Source: Candidatus Omnitrophota bacterium
GTDB taxonomy: Bacteria; Omnitrophota; Gorgyraeia; Gygaellales; Profunditerraquicolaceae
Direction: 5' to 3'
DNA length: 7,462 nucleotides
Assembly (NCBI GenBank): GCA_016867175.1
Contig: VGKF01000039.1
Coordinates: forward strand, 1-7,462
Shown: positions 1 through 6,277 of the stretch, piece after piece
Layout: every line of letters starts with the position of its first letter
How positions within the stretch are numbered: the stretch's first letter is position 1
Position numbers and translations under genes: made by a program
The notes under the pieces: model-generated
What the model was told of the DNA's origin: nothing
What the model saw: only the letters and a program-made list of their open reading frames with translations
Databases searched by the model: none

Positions 1-382
1 ATTTAGTAAGGATATCTTTTATCCCCACTGCCTCGCATATAGCCCTTACCGGTCCGGCAGCGATTACGCCAGTACCTTCTGACGCAGGCTTAAGCAGGAC
101 CTTGGCTGCGCCAAATTCTCCGATAATCTCATGAGGAATGGTAGCGCCTTCCAGGTGCACTAACATGAGTTCCTTTTTTGCCTTAGCCAGGGCCTTGCGT
201 ATGGCATCGGCGACCTCATTAGCCTTATCTAAGGCAAACCCTACATGGCCTTTGGTATCCCCCACCACTACTAGCGCACTAAAGTGGAGCTTCTTCCCGC
301 CTTTGGTAACCTTGGCTACGCGGTTTATGGTGATTACTTTTTCTATTAGTTCCGGTTGTTGCTCGATATTTAGTTCACGCAT
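1..382 (-). CDS. rpsE: 30S ribosomal protein S5, 3' end cut by window edge
   Basis: This is the N-terminal 127 residues of S5, a 30S body protein near the decoding centre that contributes to translational accuracy and mRNA unwinding at the entry tunnel. The reading frame starts at ATG 382-380 and stays open to the left edge. It shows the S5 double-stranded-RNA-binding-like N-terminal domain (about residues 10-75, with the motifs [12 protein letters not shown] and ALVVVGD..GHVGF) and the start of the C-terminal domain with the signature KPASEGTG at about residues 98-105. About 40 C-terminal residues are missing compared with a usual length near 165. The start lies 3 nt after the rplR stop. The nearest purine-rich ribosome site (AAGGGGGA in the last codons of rplR) is rather far upstream, so re-initiation after rplR is likely. 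The identification is secure. Confidence 0.97.
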   Translation of the reverse strand, partial: MRELNIEQQPELIEKVITINRVAKVTKGGKKLHFSALVVVGDTKGHVGFALDKANEVADAIRKALAKAKKELMLVHLEGATIPHEIIGEFGAAKVLLKPASEGTGVIAAGPVRAICEAVGIKDILTK

Positions 383-385
383 TTT

Positions 386-748
386 TTAGAATTCTAATCC
401 CCCTTTTCTTAAACCCTCGGCAAATGCCTTTATCCTGCCATGATAGAGGTAGCCGGCGCGGTCAAAGATAATTTTCGTAATCCCTTTGGCTTTTGCGCGA
501 CGGGCAAAAGCCTCGCCTAATAATCCAGCTCCCTTAACACTCCCCCCTGAGGTTATGTCTTTTTTAGTTTCCTTATCTAGGCTGGAAAGAGAGAGAACTG
601 ATCTTCCTGCAGCATCATCTACAATCTGGATATACATATTCTTGAGGGTGCGCCGTACTATCAGGCGCGGCTTCTCTCCTGTGCCGCACATCTTTAAACG
701 TATCCTGCGGTGTCTTTTTAACCTAAGCAACTCTTTAGTCTTTTTCAT
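386..748 (-). CDS. rplR: 50S ribosomal protein L18
   Basis: L18 is a 120-residue protein that binds 5S rRNA together with L5 and helps place the 5S particle in the central protuberance of the 50S subunit. The basic N-terminus (KKTKELLRLKRHRRIR) is the flexible RNA-binding arm. It is followed by the compact domain with RLIVRRTLKNMYIQIVDD, and then GEAFARRAKAKGITKIIFDRAGYLYHGRIKAFAEGLRKGG, abbreviated here as FDRAGYLYHGRIKAFAEG, the conserved C-terminal signature. The length is normal for the family. The start is the ATG at 748, 10 nt after the rplF stop, with only a weak purine-rich stretch (agataaag) before it. This suggests translation by coupling to rplF. A long open frame on the opposite strand here is a shadow. 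Confidence 0.98.
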   Translation of the reverse strand: MKKTKELLRLKRHRRIRLKMCGTGEKPRLIVRRTLKNMYIQIVDDAAGRSVLSLSSLDKETKKDITSGGSVKGAGLLGEAFARRAKAKGITKIIFDRAGYLYHGRIKAFAEGLRKGGLEF

Positions 749-758
749 CTTTATCTAT

Positions 759-1313
759 TTAAGCGCCTTTTCCTCCGGTAGCCTGCGCCTTACCAACCTT
801 CTTCTTTACGTATTCGCCGGCGTAGCGTATGCCCTTTCCTTTATAGGGTTCAGGGGGGTATATGGCGCGTATCTCCGAAGCTATCTTGCCTACCTTTTCT
901 TTATCAATGCCCCTTACGACGATCTGGGTTGCCTTGGGCGTCTCAATCTTGATCCCTTCGGGGATAGGAAAGCTTACCGGATGGGAAAAACCCAGCTGCA
1001 TATTCAGGTTATTTCCTTGGACCGCTACTTTAAAACCCACGCCGATAATCTCAAGCTCTTTTACATAACCTTCAGTAACCCCCTTAATCATATTCACGAT
1101 AAGGGCGCGGCTTAAGCCATGCAAGGACTTATCTGTTTTTATATCCGATGCGCGTTTTACAAAAATTTGAGATTCCTTTATCTCCGCGCTCATCCTGTAA
1201 TGCAGGCGCAAAGAGAGCTTGCCCTTGGGACCTTCAACCAAGACTTGGCCGTCTTTTATCTCGACCTTTGCCTCTTTTGGTATGATTACGGCTTTTTTAC
1301 CGATGCGCGACAT
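759..1313 (-). CDS. rplF: 50S ribosomal protein L6
   Basis: L6 is a 184-residue two-domain protein that binds 23S rRNA helix 97 near the sarcin-ricin loop and the factor-binding region. The N-terminus (MSRIGKKAVIIPKEAKVEI) and the VEGPKGKLS segment at about residues 27-35 mark the first repeat domain. The second domain carries the C-terminal signature PPEPYKGKGIRYAGEYVKKK at about residues 152-171. Length fits the usual 175-185. The ATG at 1313 sits 7 nt after the rpsH stop, and the sequence TAGGTGA, which includes that stop codon, can act as its ribosome binding site. The short tail rich in Gly, Lys and Ala is ordinary for the family. Both adjoining genes keep the standard spc order. Confidence 0.98.
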   Translation of the reverse strand: MSRIGKKAVIIPKEAKVEIKDGQVLVEGPKGKLSLRLHYRMSAEIKESQIFVKRASDIKTDKSLHGLSRALIVNMIKGVTEGYVKELEIIGVGFKVAVQGNNLNMQLGFSHPVSFPIPEGIKIETPKATQIVVRGIDKEKVGKIASEIRAIYPPEPYKGKGIRYAGEYVKKKVGKAQATGGKGA

Positions 1314-1320
1314 TATTCAC

Positions 1321-1716
1321 CTACCAGATATATGCGATAACCTCTCCGCCCAGGCCTGCCTCCCGAGCCCCTTCATCCGTCATTATCCCCTTAGGAGTAG
1401 ATATAATCGCCAGTCCTTTGCCCCTGAGCACATAAGGTATCTTGTTTCTTTTAACATAAACGCGCAGCCCCGAACGCGAAACACGCCTTATGTTCTTTAT
1501 AGCTGATTTTCCCAGCGTATATTTCAGATAAATCCTAAGCAGCCCCTGCTTTTTATCCTCGATAAGCTTGAAATTATCCAAGTACCCTTCCTTTTTAAGA
1601 ATCCCCATTATGGCCTTAGTAGTGCCCAGGGCAGGGACATCCACATTCTCTTTTTTTGCCATTATGGCATTGCGCATCATGGTAAAGGTATCAGCTAATA
1701 AGTCTGTTCTGGCCAT
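1321..1716 (-). CDS. rpsH: 30S ribosomal protein S8
   Basis: S8 is a 131-residue primary 16S rRNA-binding protein of the central domain. In E. coli it is also the translational repressor of the spc operon; whether it does so here cannot be told from this sequence. The N-terminal domain begins MARTDLLADTFTMMRNA. The C-terminal RNA-binding domain carries RVSRSGLRVYVKRNKIPYVL, then GLAIISTPKGIMTDEGAREAG, shortened here as ISTPKGIMTDEGAR, and ends GGEVIAYIW. The STPKG variant of the usual STS/T-x-G signature is intact. The start is ATG 1716, 38 nt after the rpsN stop, the largest gap in the window. An AGGAGA element lies at 1728-1733, about 11 nt from the start, so this gene has its own ribosome site. 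Confidence 0.98.
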   Translation of the reverse strand: MARTDLLADTFTMMRNAIMAKKENVDVPALGTTKAIMGILKKEGYLDNFKLIEDKKQGLLRIYLKYTLGKSAIKNIRRVSRSGLRVYVKRNKIPYVLRGKGLAIISTPKGIMTDEGAREAGLGGEVIAYIW

Positions 1717-1727
1717 ATATTATATCG

Positions 1728-1733
1728 TCTCCT
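1728..1733 (-). promoter_or_regulatory. Ribosome binding site of rpsH
   Basis: AGGAGA reads on the minus strand about 11 nt before the rpsH ATG. It lies in the 38-nt rpsN-rpsH gap, the longest spacer of the window, and is one of the best Shine-Dalgarno matches seen here. The spacing is a little long. No promoter-like pair of hexamers is convincing in the same gap. Confidence 0.65.
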
Positions 1734-1754
1734 ATATTATCGGGATCCCCTCAT

Positions 1755-1940
1755 TTACCAACTTGCCTTTTTTACTCCGGGTATCATGCCTTGCCAAACC
1801 AGCTCTCTAAAACATATACGGCAAAGCTTAAACCTGCCCAGATACCCGCCTGAGCGGCCGCAGATAGAACAACGGTTGTATTTGCGCGATGAAAACTTGG
1901 GTTTTCTCCTCCATCTTGCTAACTGCGATTTCTTAGCCAT
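1755..1940 (-). CDS. rpsN: 30S ribosomal protein S14, zinc-binding type (S14 type Z)
   Basis: This is the 61-residue short form of S14, which sits in the 30S head next to S3, S10 and S19 and contacts 16S rRNA. It has the zinc knuckle with Cys24, Cys27, Cys40 and Cys43 (CSIC...CRIC), followed by [18 protein letters not shown], the canonical C-terminus. This is the C+ form, unlike the roughly 100-residue zinc-free form of E. coli. The start is ATG 1940, 29 nt after the rplE stop. AGGAG at about 1953-1957 is the likely ribosome site, spaced about 12 nt. In the family S14-Z is often called rpsZ or rpsN1; the position between rplE and rpsH is the standard one. No zinc-free paralogue is visible in this window. 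Confidence 0.98.
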   Translation of the reverse strand: MAKKSQLARWRRKPKFSSRKYNRCSICGRSGGYLGRFKLCRICFRELVWQGMIPGVKKASW

Positions 1941-1969
1941 TGTTAATTTACGCTCCTGGTTTTTTACGC

Positions 1970-2533
1970 TTAATGTGTTTCTACGGTCTTAAAAGGCATC
2001 CCGAACAGCCTCAACAATTCCTGCGCCTGCTCTTTGGATTTAGCGTTCTTGATCACAAAAGTAATATCCATCCCCTGCGGCCTGGTTACTCTATCGTATT
2101 CTATCTCCGGGAATATATTCTGCTCTGAAAAACCCAAGGTGTAGTTCCCAGCTTTATCAAACGAATCTGCCGGCACGCCTCTAAAGTCGCGGATACGCGG
2201 CATGGCTATATTTATCAGCCTATCCATGAACTCATACATCATCGCGCGCCTAAGAGTAACCTTGCAACCGACAGGGTGCCCTTTCCTGATCTTGAAATTT
2301 GCAATTGCTTTTTTAGAGCGCCTTAAGAGCGGCTTCTGCCCGGTAATCATGGAGAGCTCCTCCATCGCTTTTTCCAGTATCTTGACATCCTCTGCACCTT
2401 CTCCCACCCCCATATTCACCACTATCTTTTCTATTTTGGGAACGGCAAGGCCATTGCTCAGTTTAAATGTCTGCATCATCGATGCGATAATCTCAGTACG
2501 GTATTTATCTAATAAGCGCGGTACCTTGCTCAT
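1970..2533 (-). CDS. rplE: 50S ribosomal protein L5
   Basis: L5 is a 187-residue protein of the central protuberance that binds 5S rRNA with L18 and touches the P-site tRNA and the 30S head. Visible family marks are [11 protein letters not shown] at about residues 36-46, [20 protein letters not shown] at about 63-82, GCKVTLR at about 93-99, RIRDFRGVP at about 113-121, and [18 protein letters not shown] at about 141-160. The length is close to the usual 179-190. The start ATG at 2533 overlaps the rplX stop by four bases (ATGA), and AGAGGA lies just upstream at 2537-2542, so it has both coupling and its own ribosome site. In E. coli the start region of this gene carries the S8 repressor site; I could not identify a matching structure by eye. 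Confidence 0.98.
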   Translation of the reverse strand: MSKVPRLLDKYRTEIIASMMQTFKLSNGLAVPKIEKIVVNMGVGEGAEDVKILEKAMEELSMITGQKPLLRRSKKAIANFKIRKGHPVGCKVTLRRAMMYEFMDRLINIAMPRIRDFRGVPADSFDKAGNYTLGFSEQNIFPEIEYDRVTRPQGMDITFVIKNAKSKEQAQELLRLFGMPFKTVETH

Positions 2534-2841
2534 AGATCCTCTTTACAGGTTTTACAAATCCTAATTTTTGTGCCGTCCGCAAGCCGATTAAATCCAACCC
2601 TTACGGCAGCGTTGCAGCGTTTGCAAAAAAGCGCAAGGTTAGAGAGGCTGACAGGAGTCTCTATAGAAACTATGCCGCCCTGCGGTTCCTGCTGCGTTTT
2701 ACGCTTATGTTTTTTTACTAAATTTATACCTTCTACAAGGGCGCGCCTTTCCGTAAACAGAAGGGCCAGGACCTTGCCTTTCTTACCTTTATCATCGCCT
2801 CTGATTACCTCTACCGTATCGCCTTTTCTTATCTTTAACAT
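2530..2841 (-). CDS. rplX: 50S ribosomal protein L24 with C-terminal four-cysteine knuckle
   Basis: L24 is an early-assembly 50S protein that initiates folding of 23S rRNA domain I and lies at the exit of the nascent-chain tunnel. The protein is 103 residues from the ATG at 2841. The N-terminal KOW motif is clear (IRKGDTVEVIRGDDKGKKGKV, residues about 4-23), followed by GINLVKKHKR and GGIVSIETPVSLSNLALF. The C-terminal part carries Cys73, Cys76, Cys96 and Cys99 around RVGFNRLADGTKIRIC, a probable zinc knuckle found in many but not all bacterial L24 proteins. A TTG codon directly upstream at 2844 could start three bases earlier. However, GGAGG at 2849-2853 is 7 nt from the ATG and only 4 nt from the TTG, so I chose the ATG. 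The ATG overlaps the rplN stop by one base. Confidence 0.97.
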   Translation of the reverse strand: MLKIRKGDTVEVIRGDDKGKKGKVLALLFTERRALVEGINLVKKHKRKTQQEPQGGIVSIETPVSLSNLALFCKRCNAAVRVGFNRLADGTKIRICKTCKEDL

Positions 2842-3209
2842 CAAATAACCTCCGGGGCCAGCGATAAAATCTTACTGAGTTTCTTATCCCTGAGCTCTCT
2901 AGCCACCGGGCCGAAGACGCGCGTGCCGCGAGGATTCAACTGTTCATCGATAAAAACAATGGCGTTACGGTCAAATCTTAATATAGAGCCGTCGAGCCTG
3001 CGTATCGGCTGCTTGGTGCGTACAATTACCGCCTTGGCCTTCTCGCCTTTTTTGATCGCAGCGCCAGGAGAGGATTCTTTAATATTGACGTTAATGATAT
3101 CCCCAAGTTCGGCTACTGCCCGATTCTTGCGACCCAACACACCGATCATGGATGCTTTTCTAGCTCCGGTATTGTCCGCTACATCTAAAATAGTACGTAA
3201 TTGTATCAT
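2841..3209 (-). CDS. rplN: 50S ribosomal protein L14
   Basis: L14 is a 122-residue protein on the subunit interface that forms bridge B8 with 16S rRNA and neighbours L19. It is recognised from end to end: MIQLRTILDVADNTGARKA at the N-terminus, GDIINVNIKESSPGAAIKKG at about residues 36-55, KAVIVRTKQPIRRLDGS at about 59-75, RFDRNAIVFID, then PRGTRVFGPVARELRDK and the terminal SLAPEVI. Length is exactly the family norm. Its ATG overlaps the rpsQ stop as ATGA, with an AAGAAGAGA purine run a few bases upstream. In E. coli this gene opens the separate spc transcript. Here there is no room for a promoter or leader between it and rpsQ, so it is co-transcribed with the S10 genes. Confidence 0.98.
   Translation of the reverse strand: MIQLRTILDVADNTGARKASMIGVLGRKNRAVAELGDIINVNIKESSPGAAIKKGEKAKAVIVRTKQPIRRLDGSILRFDRNAIVFIDEQLNPRGTRVFGPVARELRDKKLSKILSLAPEVI
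2849..2853 (-). promoter_or_regulatory. Ribosome binding site of rplX, decides its start
   Basis: GGAGG reads on the minus strand inside the last codons of rplN. It is 7 nt from the ATG at 2841 and 4 nt from the adjoining TTG at 2844. This spacing, together with the canonical MLKIRKGD start of the family, favours the ATG. It is the strongest Shine-Dalgarno match I see in the window. Confidence 0.7.
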
Positions 3210-3487
3210 TTTATCTCTTCTTTTAAATCAAGATGAGGCGCAAGGGCCTTTTTTACCACAGAAACCAGCCTGAATCTTTTATCCTTGGAAAGCGGCCTGG
3301 TCTCGGCAATCCTTACCTCATCCCCAGCCCTGGCAATCTTTTTCTCGTCGTGCGCCTTAAATTTATTATACTTTCTGATAATGCGGCCGTATTTGGGATG
3401 CTTGGCCAGGCTCATTACCCTGACTACGATGGTCTTCTGCATTTTATCGCTTACTACTTCGCCTATATACTCTCTTCTCTTGCCCAT
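3206..3487 (-). CDS. rpsQ: 30S ribosomal protein S17
   Basis: S17 is a 93-residue OB-fold protein and a primary binder of the 5' domain of 16S rRNA. The family pattern is clear: GEVVSDKMQKTIVVRV at about residues 9-24, HPKYGRIIRKYNKFKAHDE at about 30-48, GDEVRIAETRPLSKDKRFRL at about 55-74, and VSVVKKA at the end of the fold. The C-terminal dozen residues (LAPHLDLKEEIK) extend a little past the E. coli protein, which is common. It begins at ATG 3487, 3 nt after the rpmC stop (TAG AGG ATG), with a purine-rich AAGAAAGAG stretch in the end of rpmC as a possible ribosome site. It ends in an ATGA overlap with rplN. Confidence 0.97.
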   Translation of the reverse strand: MGKRREYIGEVVSDKMQKTIVVRVMSLAKHPKYGRIIRKYNKFKAHDEKKIARAGDEVRIAETRPLSKDKRFRLVSVVKKALAPHLDLKEEIK

Positions 3488-3490
3488 CCT

Positions 3491-3679
3491 CTACTCTTTC
3501 TTTTGTTTGAGCACGGTCTTAATCCGCGCAAGGTCTTTTTTTAAAGAACCGAACATATGCGGCTTTTCGACCCTGCCGCCATAACGCTGCATATTGAGTT
3601 TAAACAACTCCTCTTTGATAACCTTGATCTTCTGTAGGAGCTCTTCCCTGTTAAGGTTGATTAATTCTTTCGCTTTCAC
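3491..3679 (-). CDS. rpmC: 50S ribosomal protein L29, GTG start
   Basis: L29 is a 62-residue two-helix protein near the tunnel exit, beside L23, on the surface where nascent-chain factors dock. It shows the typical N-terminal helix KAKELINLNREELLQKI and the family signature KEELFKLNMQRYGGRVEKPH at about residues 22-41, followed by a basic second helix (KKDLARIKTVLKQKK). The start codon is GTG at 3679; no ATG lies in frame near it. The choice is backed by the ribosome site AGGAAGAG at 3684-3691 and by alignment to the usual M-K-x-x-E-L start. The gap from the rplP stop is 12 nt. The protein is coiled-coil-like, small and otherwise ordinary. Confidence 0.96.
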   Translation of the reverse strand: MKAKELINLNREELLQKIKVIKEELFKLNMQRYGGRVEKPHMFGSLKKDLARIKTVLKQKKE

Positions 3680-3683
3680 CCTA

Positions 3684-3691
3684 CTCTTCCT
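3684..3691 (-). promoter_or_regulatory. Ribosome binding site supporting the GTG start of rpmC
   Basis: AGGAAGAG lies directly after the rplP stop codon and 4 nt before the GTG at 3679. If AGGA is taken as the core, the spacing is 8 nt. It fills most of the 12-nt gap between rplP and rpmC and confirms the non-ATG start. Confidence 0.65.
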
Positions 3692-4108
3692 TTATTTATG
3701 CGTCCTGGTTATAAACTTTGTCCTCAAGGGCAGTTTATAAGCTGCCAGGCGGAAACACTGCCTGGCGTATTCCTGGGGGACACCCCCAAGCTCAAATAAT
3801 ACGCTACCCCTTTTAACCACGCAGACCCAATGATCAAGGTCGCCTTTACCTTTACCCATGCGCACCTCTGCCGGCTTTTTGGTAATAGATTTATCGGGAA
3901 AACACCTGATCCAGAGTTTGCCTCCATGATGGAGCTGGCGGGCCAAGATAACGCGCACTGCCTCGATCTGCGTATTCTTTATCCAGCCGTTCTCAAGTGT
4001 CTTTAACCCGAACTCCCCGAAAGCAAGCGTCACTTTCGTAGTAGCCAGGCCGCGCCTGTTGCCGCGTTGCAATTTACGATATTTTACCCTCTTGGGCATT
4101 AAAACCAT
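3692..4108 (-). CDS. rplP: 50S ribosomal protein L16
   Basis: L16 is a late-assembly 50S protein near the A-site tRNA elbow, required for peptidyl transfer activity. The protein has 138 residues from ATG 4108 ([12 protein letters not shown]) or 135 from ATG 4099. Family marks are [22 protein letters not shown] at about residues 30-43, [27 protein letters not shown] at about 62-81, RMGKGKGD at about 83-90, and the C-terminal [15 protein letters not shown]. Arg83 aligns by eye with E. coli Arg81, the residue hydroxylated there by RoxA. I prefer ATG 4108 because AGGGG at 4118-4122 is 9 nt upstream and the family usually has a few residues before PKR. The site before ATG 4099 is weaker. The gap to the rpsC stop is 6 nt. 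Confidence 0.97.
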   Translation of the reverse strand: MVLMPKRVKYRKLQRGNRRGLATTKVTLAFGEFGLKTLENGWIKNTQIEAVRVILARQLHHGGKLWIRCFPDKSITKKPAEVRMGKGKGDLDHWVCVVKRGSVLFELGGVPQEYARQCFRLAAYKLPLRTKFITRTHK

Positions 4109-4114
4109 CTCTGA

Positions 4115-4795
4115 TTACCCCTGTTCTGGTTCTTTATTTTCTTCTGCGGCTTCCTTCTTAACATTCTTAGTAAGTATGTCGCCTTTATAAATCCAGACCT
4201 TGACGCCTATAAGTCCGAAGGTGGTAAGGCTCTCGGCAAAGCCGTAATCTATATCTGCGCGCAAGGTAGAAAGAGGGATCTTTCCCTGCTTATAAGTCTC
4301 TGTACGCGACATCTCTGCTCCGTTAAGGCGGCCTGCACAGCTTATCCTTATCCCCTTGGCCCCTGAATTCATCGTCTGCTGGATAGCGCGTTTTACCGCC
4401 CGGCGAAAGGCAATCCTTTTTTCAAGCTGCAGGGTAATATTCTCAGCCACCAGCTGCGCATCCATACCCGGCTCTTTTACTTCTTCTATATCAATGGATA
4501 ATTCCTTCTTCACCAGGCTATTTAAGTCCTCGCGCAGCCTCTCGATATCTGCTCCATGGCGCCCGATGATGATGCCGGGCCTGGCGCTGAATATGCGGAT
4601 CTTGACCTTCTCTGCCAGGCGCTCTATTATTACCTTAGAAATAGCGGCCTGCTTAAGTTTGTTTCTAATGAACTTGCGTATTTTATAATCTTCGAGTACA
4701 AAGCTAGAGAAATCTTTGCCGCTGGCAAACCAACGGCTATGCCAAGTCTTGATATAACCTACCCTTAATAAAAATGGATGTACTTTTTGGCCCAT
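4115..4795 (-). CDS. rpsC: 30S ribosomal protein S3
   Basis: S3 is a 226-residue protein of the 30S head that lines the mRNA entry channel with S4 and S5 and has mRNA-unwinding activity. The N-terminus MGQKVHPFLLRVGYIKTWHS is canonical. The KH domain carries its GxxG loop as GIIIGRHGADIERLRE at about residues 74-89. The C-terminal domain holds GAKGIRISCAGRLNGAEMSR, then KIPLSTLRADIDYG, and GVKVWIYKGD at about 198-207. It ends in an acidic, charged tail (AAEENKEPEQG), which is common in the family. The start is ATG 4795, 3 nt after the rplV stop, with GGAG at 4804-4807 in the last codons of rplV, spaced 8 nt. Length is within the usual 210-240. Confidence 0.98.
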   Translation of the reverse strand: MGQKVHPFLLRVGYIKTWHSRWFASGKDFSSFVLEDYKIRKFIRNKLKQAAISKVIIERLAEKVKIRIFSARPGIIIGRHGADIERLREDLNSLVKKELSIDIEEVKEPGMDAQLVAENITLQLEKRIAFRRAVKRAIQQTMNSGAKGIRISCAGRLNGAEMSRTETYKQGKIPLSTLRADIDYGFAESLTTFGLIGVKVWIYKGDILTKNVKKEAAEENKEPEQG

Positions 4796-4798
4796 ATT

Positions 4799-5137
4799 TT
4801 AAGCTCCGGATTTCATATCCAACTCTATCCTGATATGCGAAGTCCTCTTTTTAATAGGCGCGGCCCTGCCAAAGGCAGCTGCCTTAAACCTCTTCCAGGC
4901 AGGACCTACATCGCAGATAATCTTGGATATATAAAGTTGTTCTTGATTAAAACCCTTGACTTTGGCGTTTGCTACTGCCTGCTTCAATATCTTAATTAAA
5001 TATCCCCTGGGCCCCTTATTTATATTAAACAATATAGCCTGCGCCGAAGCCACATCCTTAAGGCGTATAAGGTCTATAACCTGCCTGACCTTAGTAGGCG
5101 AAATCCTTATAAATTTAACCTCTGCCTTAGCTATCAT
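4799..5137 (-). CDS. rplV: 50S ribosomal protein L22
   Basis: L22 is a 112-residue protein whose long beta hairpin reaches into the nascent-peptide exit tunnel and forms the constriction with L4. Clear marks are RISPTKVRQVIDLIR at about residues 11-25, the central ILKQAVANA helix at about 50-58, GPAWKRFK at about 79-86, and the final GRAAPIKKRTSHI strand at about 90-102. At the hairpin tip the protein reads KRFKAAAFGRA. E. coli, from memory, reads KRIMPRAKGRA, so the Pro, Arg and Lys of the tip are replaced by Ala, Ala and Phe. Length and fold are otherwise normal. The start is ATG 5137, 2 nt after the rpsS stop, with only weak purine runs upstream, so coupling to rpsS is likely. Confidence 0.98.
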   Translation of the reverse strand: MIAKAEVKFIRISPTKVRQVIDLIRLKDVASAQAILFNINKGPRGYLIKILKQAVANAKVKGFNQEQLYISKIICDVGPAWKRFKAAAFGRAAPIKKRTSHIRIELDMKSGA

Positions 5138-5139
5138 CT

Positions 5140-5427
5140 TTATGTCTTCTCTAATGCCTTCTTTGCCTTTACGCCGCCGTGCTTCCTGAATATGCGGCTT
5201 GGCGCAAATTCACCCATCTTATGGCCGACCATATTCTCGGTGATAAAAACCGGCACATGTTTCTTGCCGTCATATACCGCGAAGGTCAGGCCTACAAAAT
5301 CAGGCACAATAGTGGAGCGCCTGGACCAGGTTTTTATTGCCTGGCGCGAACCGGTGCGCCTGGAAAATTCAGCTTTTTTAAGCAACTTCTCCTCGACAAA
5401 CGGGCCTTTTTTTAACGAACGTGGCAT
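5140..5427 (-). CDS. rpsS: 30S ribosomal protein S19
   Basis: S19 is a 95-residue protein of the 30S head that contacts S13 and forms intersubunit bridges. It is recognised by [18 protein letters not shown] at the N-terminus, then [20 protein letters not shown] at about residues 33-52, [20 protein letters not shown] at about 54-73, and [12 protein letters not shown] at about 74-85. All blocks match the bacterial family. Its start at ATG 5427 lies 3 nt after the rplB stop. AGAGGG at 5437-5442, inside the last codons of rplB, is a good ribosome site at about 9 nt spacing. It ends 2 nt before rplV. Nothing is unusual. Confidence 0.98.
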   Translation of the reverse strand: MPRSLKKGPFVEEKLLKKAEFSRRTGSRQAIKTWSRRSTIVPDFVGLTFAVYDGKKHVPVFITENMVGHKMGEFAPSRIFRKHGGVKAKKALEKT

Positions 5428-5430
5428 ATC

Positions 5431-6264
5431 CTATTTCCCTCTCTTAATAATAAATTTCCTGGAGTATTTTTGACGGTTCCTGGTCTTATAACTTTTAGTA
5501 GGCTTACCCCAAGGCGTCACCGGGTGGGGGTTCCCCTGTCCGGACTTGCCTTCACCGCCGCCGTGAGGATGGTCAACCGGATTCATAGCCAAACCTCTGA
5601 CTGTGGGCCTTATGCCAAGCCATCTAGACCTGCCGGCCTTGCCTATGGAGATTGCCTCATGGTCAATATTTCCCACCTGGCCTATAGTAGCGTGGCAATC
5701 CAGACTTATTAACCTTACTTCTCCGGAAGGAAGTTTTATATGGGCGTAATCATTCTCTTTGGCCATAATCACCGCAGAGCCGCCTGCGCCCCTGACGATC
5801 TGAGCGCCTTTGCCTTTAGTCAATTCTATATTATGCACCGGCGTACCGGAAGGTATATTCCTTAAAAGAAGGCAATTCCCGGTCTTGATCTCGGTATCCT
5901 TCTGATCGGAAGAAACAACTTCATCTCCTACGCCCAGGCCTGCTGGCGCAATAATATACTTTTTGCCTTTTCCTGCGTATTCTACAAGAGCGATCCTGGC
6001 GCTGCGATTAGGGTCATACTCAATAGCCAATACCTTAGCCGGCAAGTCCAGTATATCCCTTTTAAAATCTATGATACGCAGCATCCTCTTGTGCCCGCCG
6101 CCCTGATGCCGTACAGTCAAGCGGCCCTGGGCATTCCTGCCGCCTGTTCTCTTAAGCGGCATAATTAAGGATTTCTCCGGCTTGTCTTTGGTGATCTCGG
6201 CAAAATCAGAGCCGCTCATCCAGCGGCGCGAAGCTGTTGTTGGTTTGAATTTTCTTATGCCCAC
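5431..6264 (-). CDS. rplB: 50S ribosomal protein L2, GTG start
   Basis: L2 is a 277-residue protein that binds 23S rRNA domain IV, forms bridge B7b and is required for subunit association and peptidyl transferase activity. The N-terminal domain begins [13 protein letters not shown]. It includes [20 protein letters not shown] at about residues 41-60 and an OB-like fold with [20 protein letters not shown] at about 77-96. The SH3-like second domain leads to [20 protein letters not shown] at about 223-242, the near-invariant histidine-rich segment beside the catalytic centre, and a basic tail ending FIIKRGK. The start codon is GTG at 6264; the GIRKFKP alignment and AGAGG at 6271-6275, spaced 6 nt, support it. 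The next in-frame ATG would remove conserved sequence. The gap to the rplW stop is 13 nt. Confidence 0.98.
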   Translation of the reverse strand: MGIRKFKPTTASRRWMSGSDFAEITKDKPEKSLIMPLKRTGGRNAQGRLTVRHQGGGHKRMLRIIDFKRDILDLPAKVLAIEYDPNRSARIALVEYAGKGKKYIIAPAGLGVGDEVVSSDQKDTEIKTGNCLLLRNIPSGTPVHNIELTKGKGAQIVRGAGGSAVIMAKENDYAHIKLPSGEVRLISLDCHATIGQVGNIDHEAISIGKAGRSRWLGIRPTVRGLAMNPVDHPHGGGEGKSGQGNPHPVTPWGKPTKSYKTRNRQKYSRKFIIKRGK

Positions 6265-6270
6265 TAAAAA

Positions 6271-6275
6271 CCTCT
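6271..6275 (-). promoter_or_regulatory. Ribosome binding site supporting the GTG start of rplB
   Basis: AGAGG lies in the 13-nt rplW-rplB gap, 6 nt before the GTG at 6264. The ideal spacing and the canonical GIRKFKP that follows make the GTG start firm. Confidence 0.65.
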
Positions 6276-6277
6276 GG

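Noticed and set aside
138..389. Open frame on the plus strand opposite rpsE.
   Set aside because: The minus strand here encodes a clear S5 protein without interruption; the plus frame is a shadow. Similar plus-strand frames across the window, for example at 2202-2564, 4356-4688 and 6182-6526, were rejected for the same reason.
486..1115. A 209-codon open frame on the plus strand, opposite rplR and rplF.
   Set aside because: It begins at a TTG, spans two strongly conserved genes on the other strand and resembles no protein I know. Its hydrophobic makeup is a by-product of the antisense reading of lysine-rich genes.
1737..1754. Five-codon frame ATG AGG GGA TCC CGA TAA in the rpsN-rpsH gap as a leader-peptide gene.
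   Set aside because: It is too short to support as a gene from sequence alone. It is kept only as a low-interest observation on the spacer.
2534..2560. An S8 repressor site at the rplE start, as known in E. coli.
   Set aside because: The region is coding sequence of rplX, and I could not make out a structure matching the known S8 target by eye. Folding it and comparing it with helix 21 of the organism's own 16S rRNA would settle this.
3724..3927. Second minus-strand open frame inside rplP in another frame.
   Set aside because: It lies wholly within the L16 gene, has no family resemblance and no separate ribosome site that I can defend.
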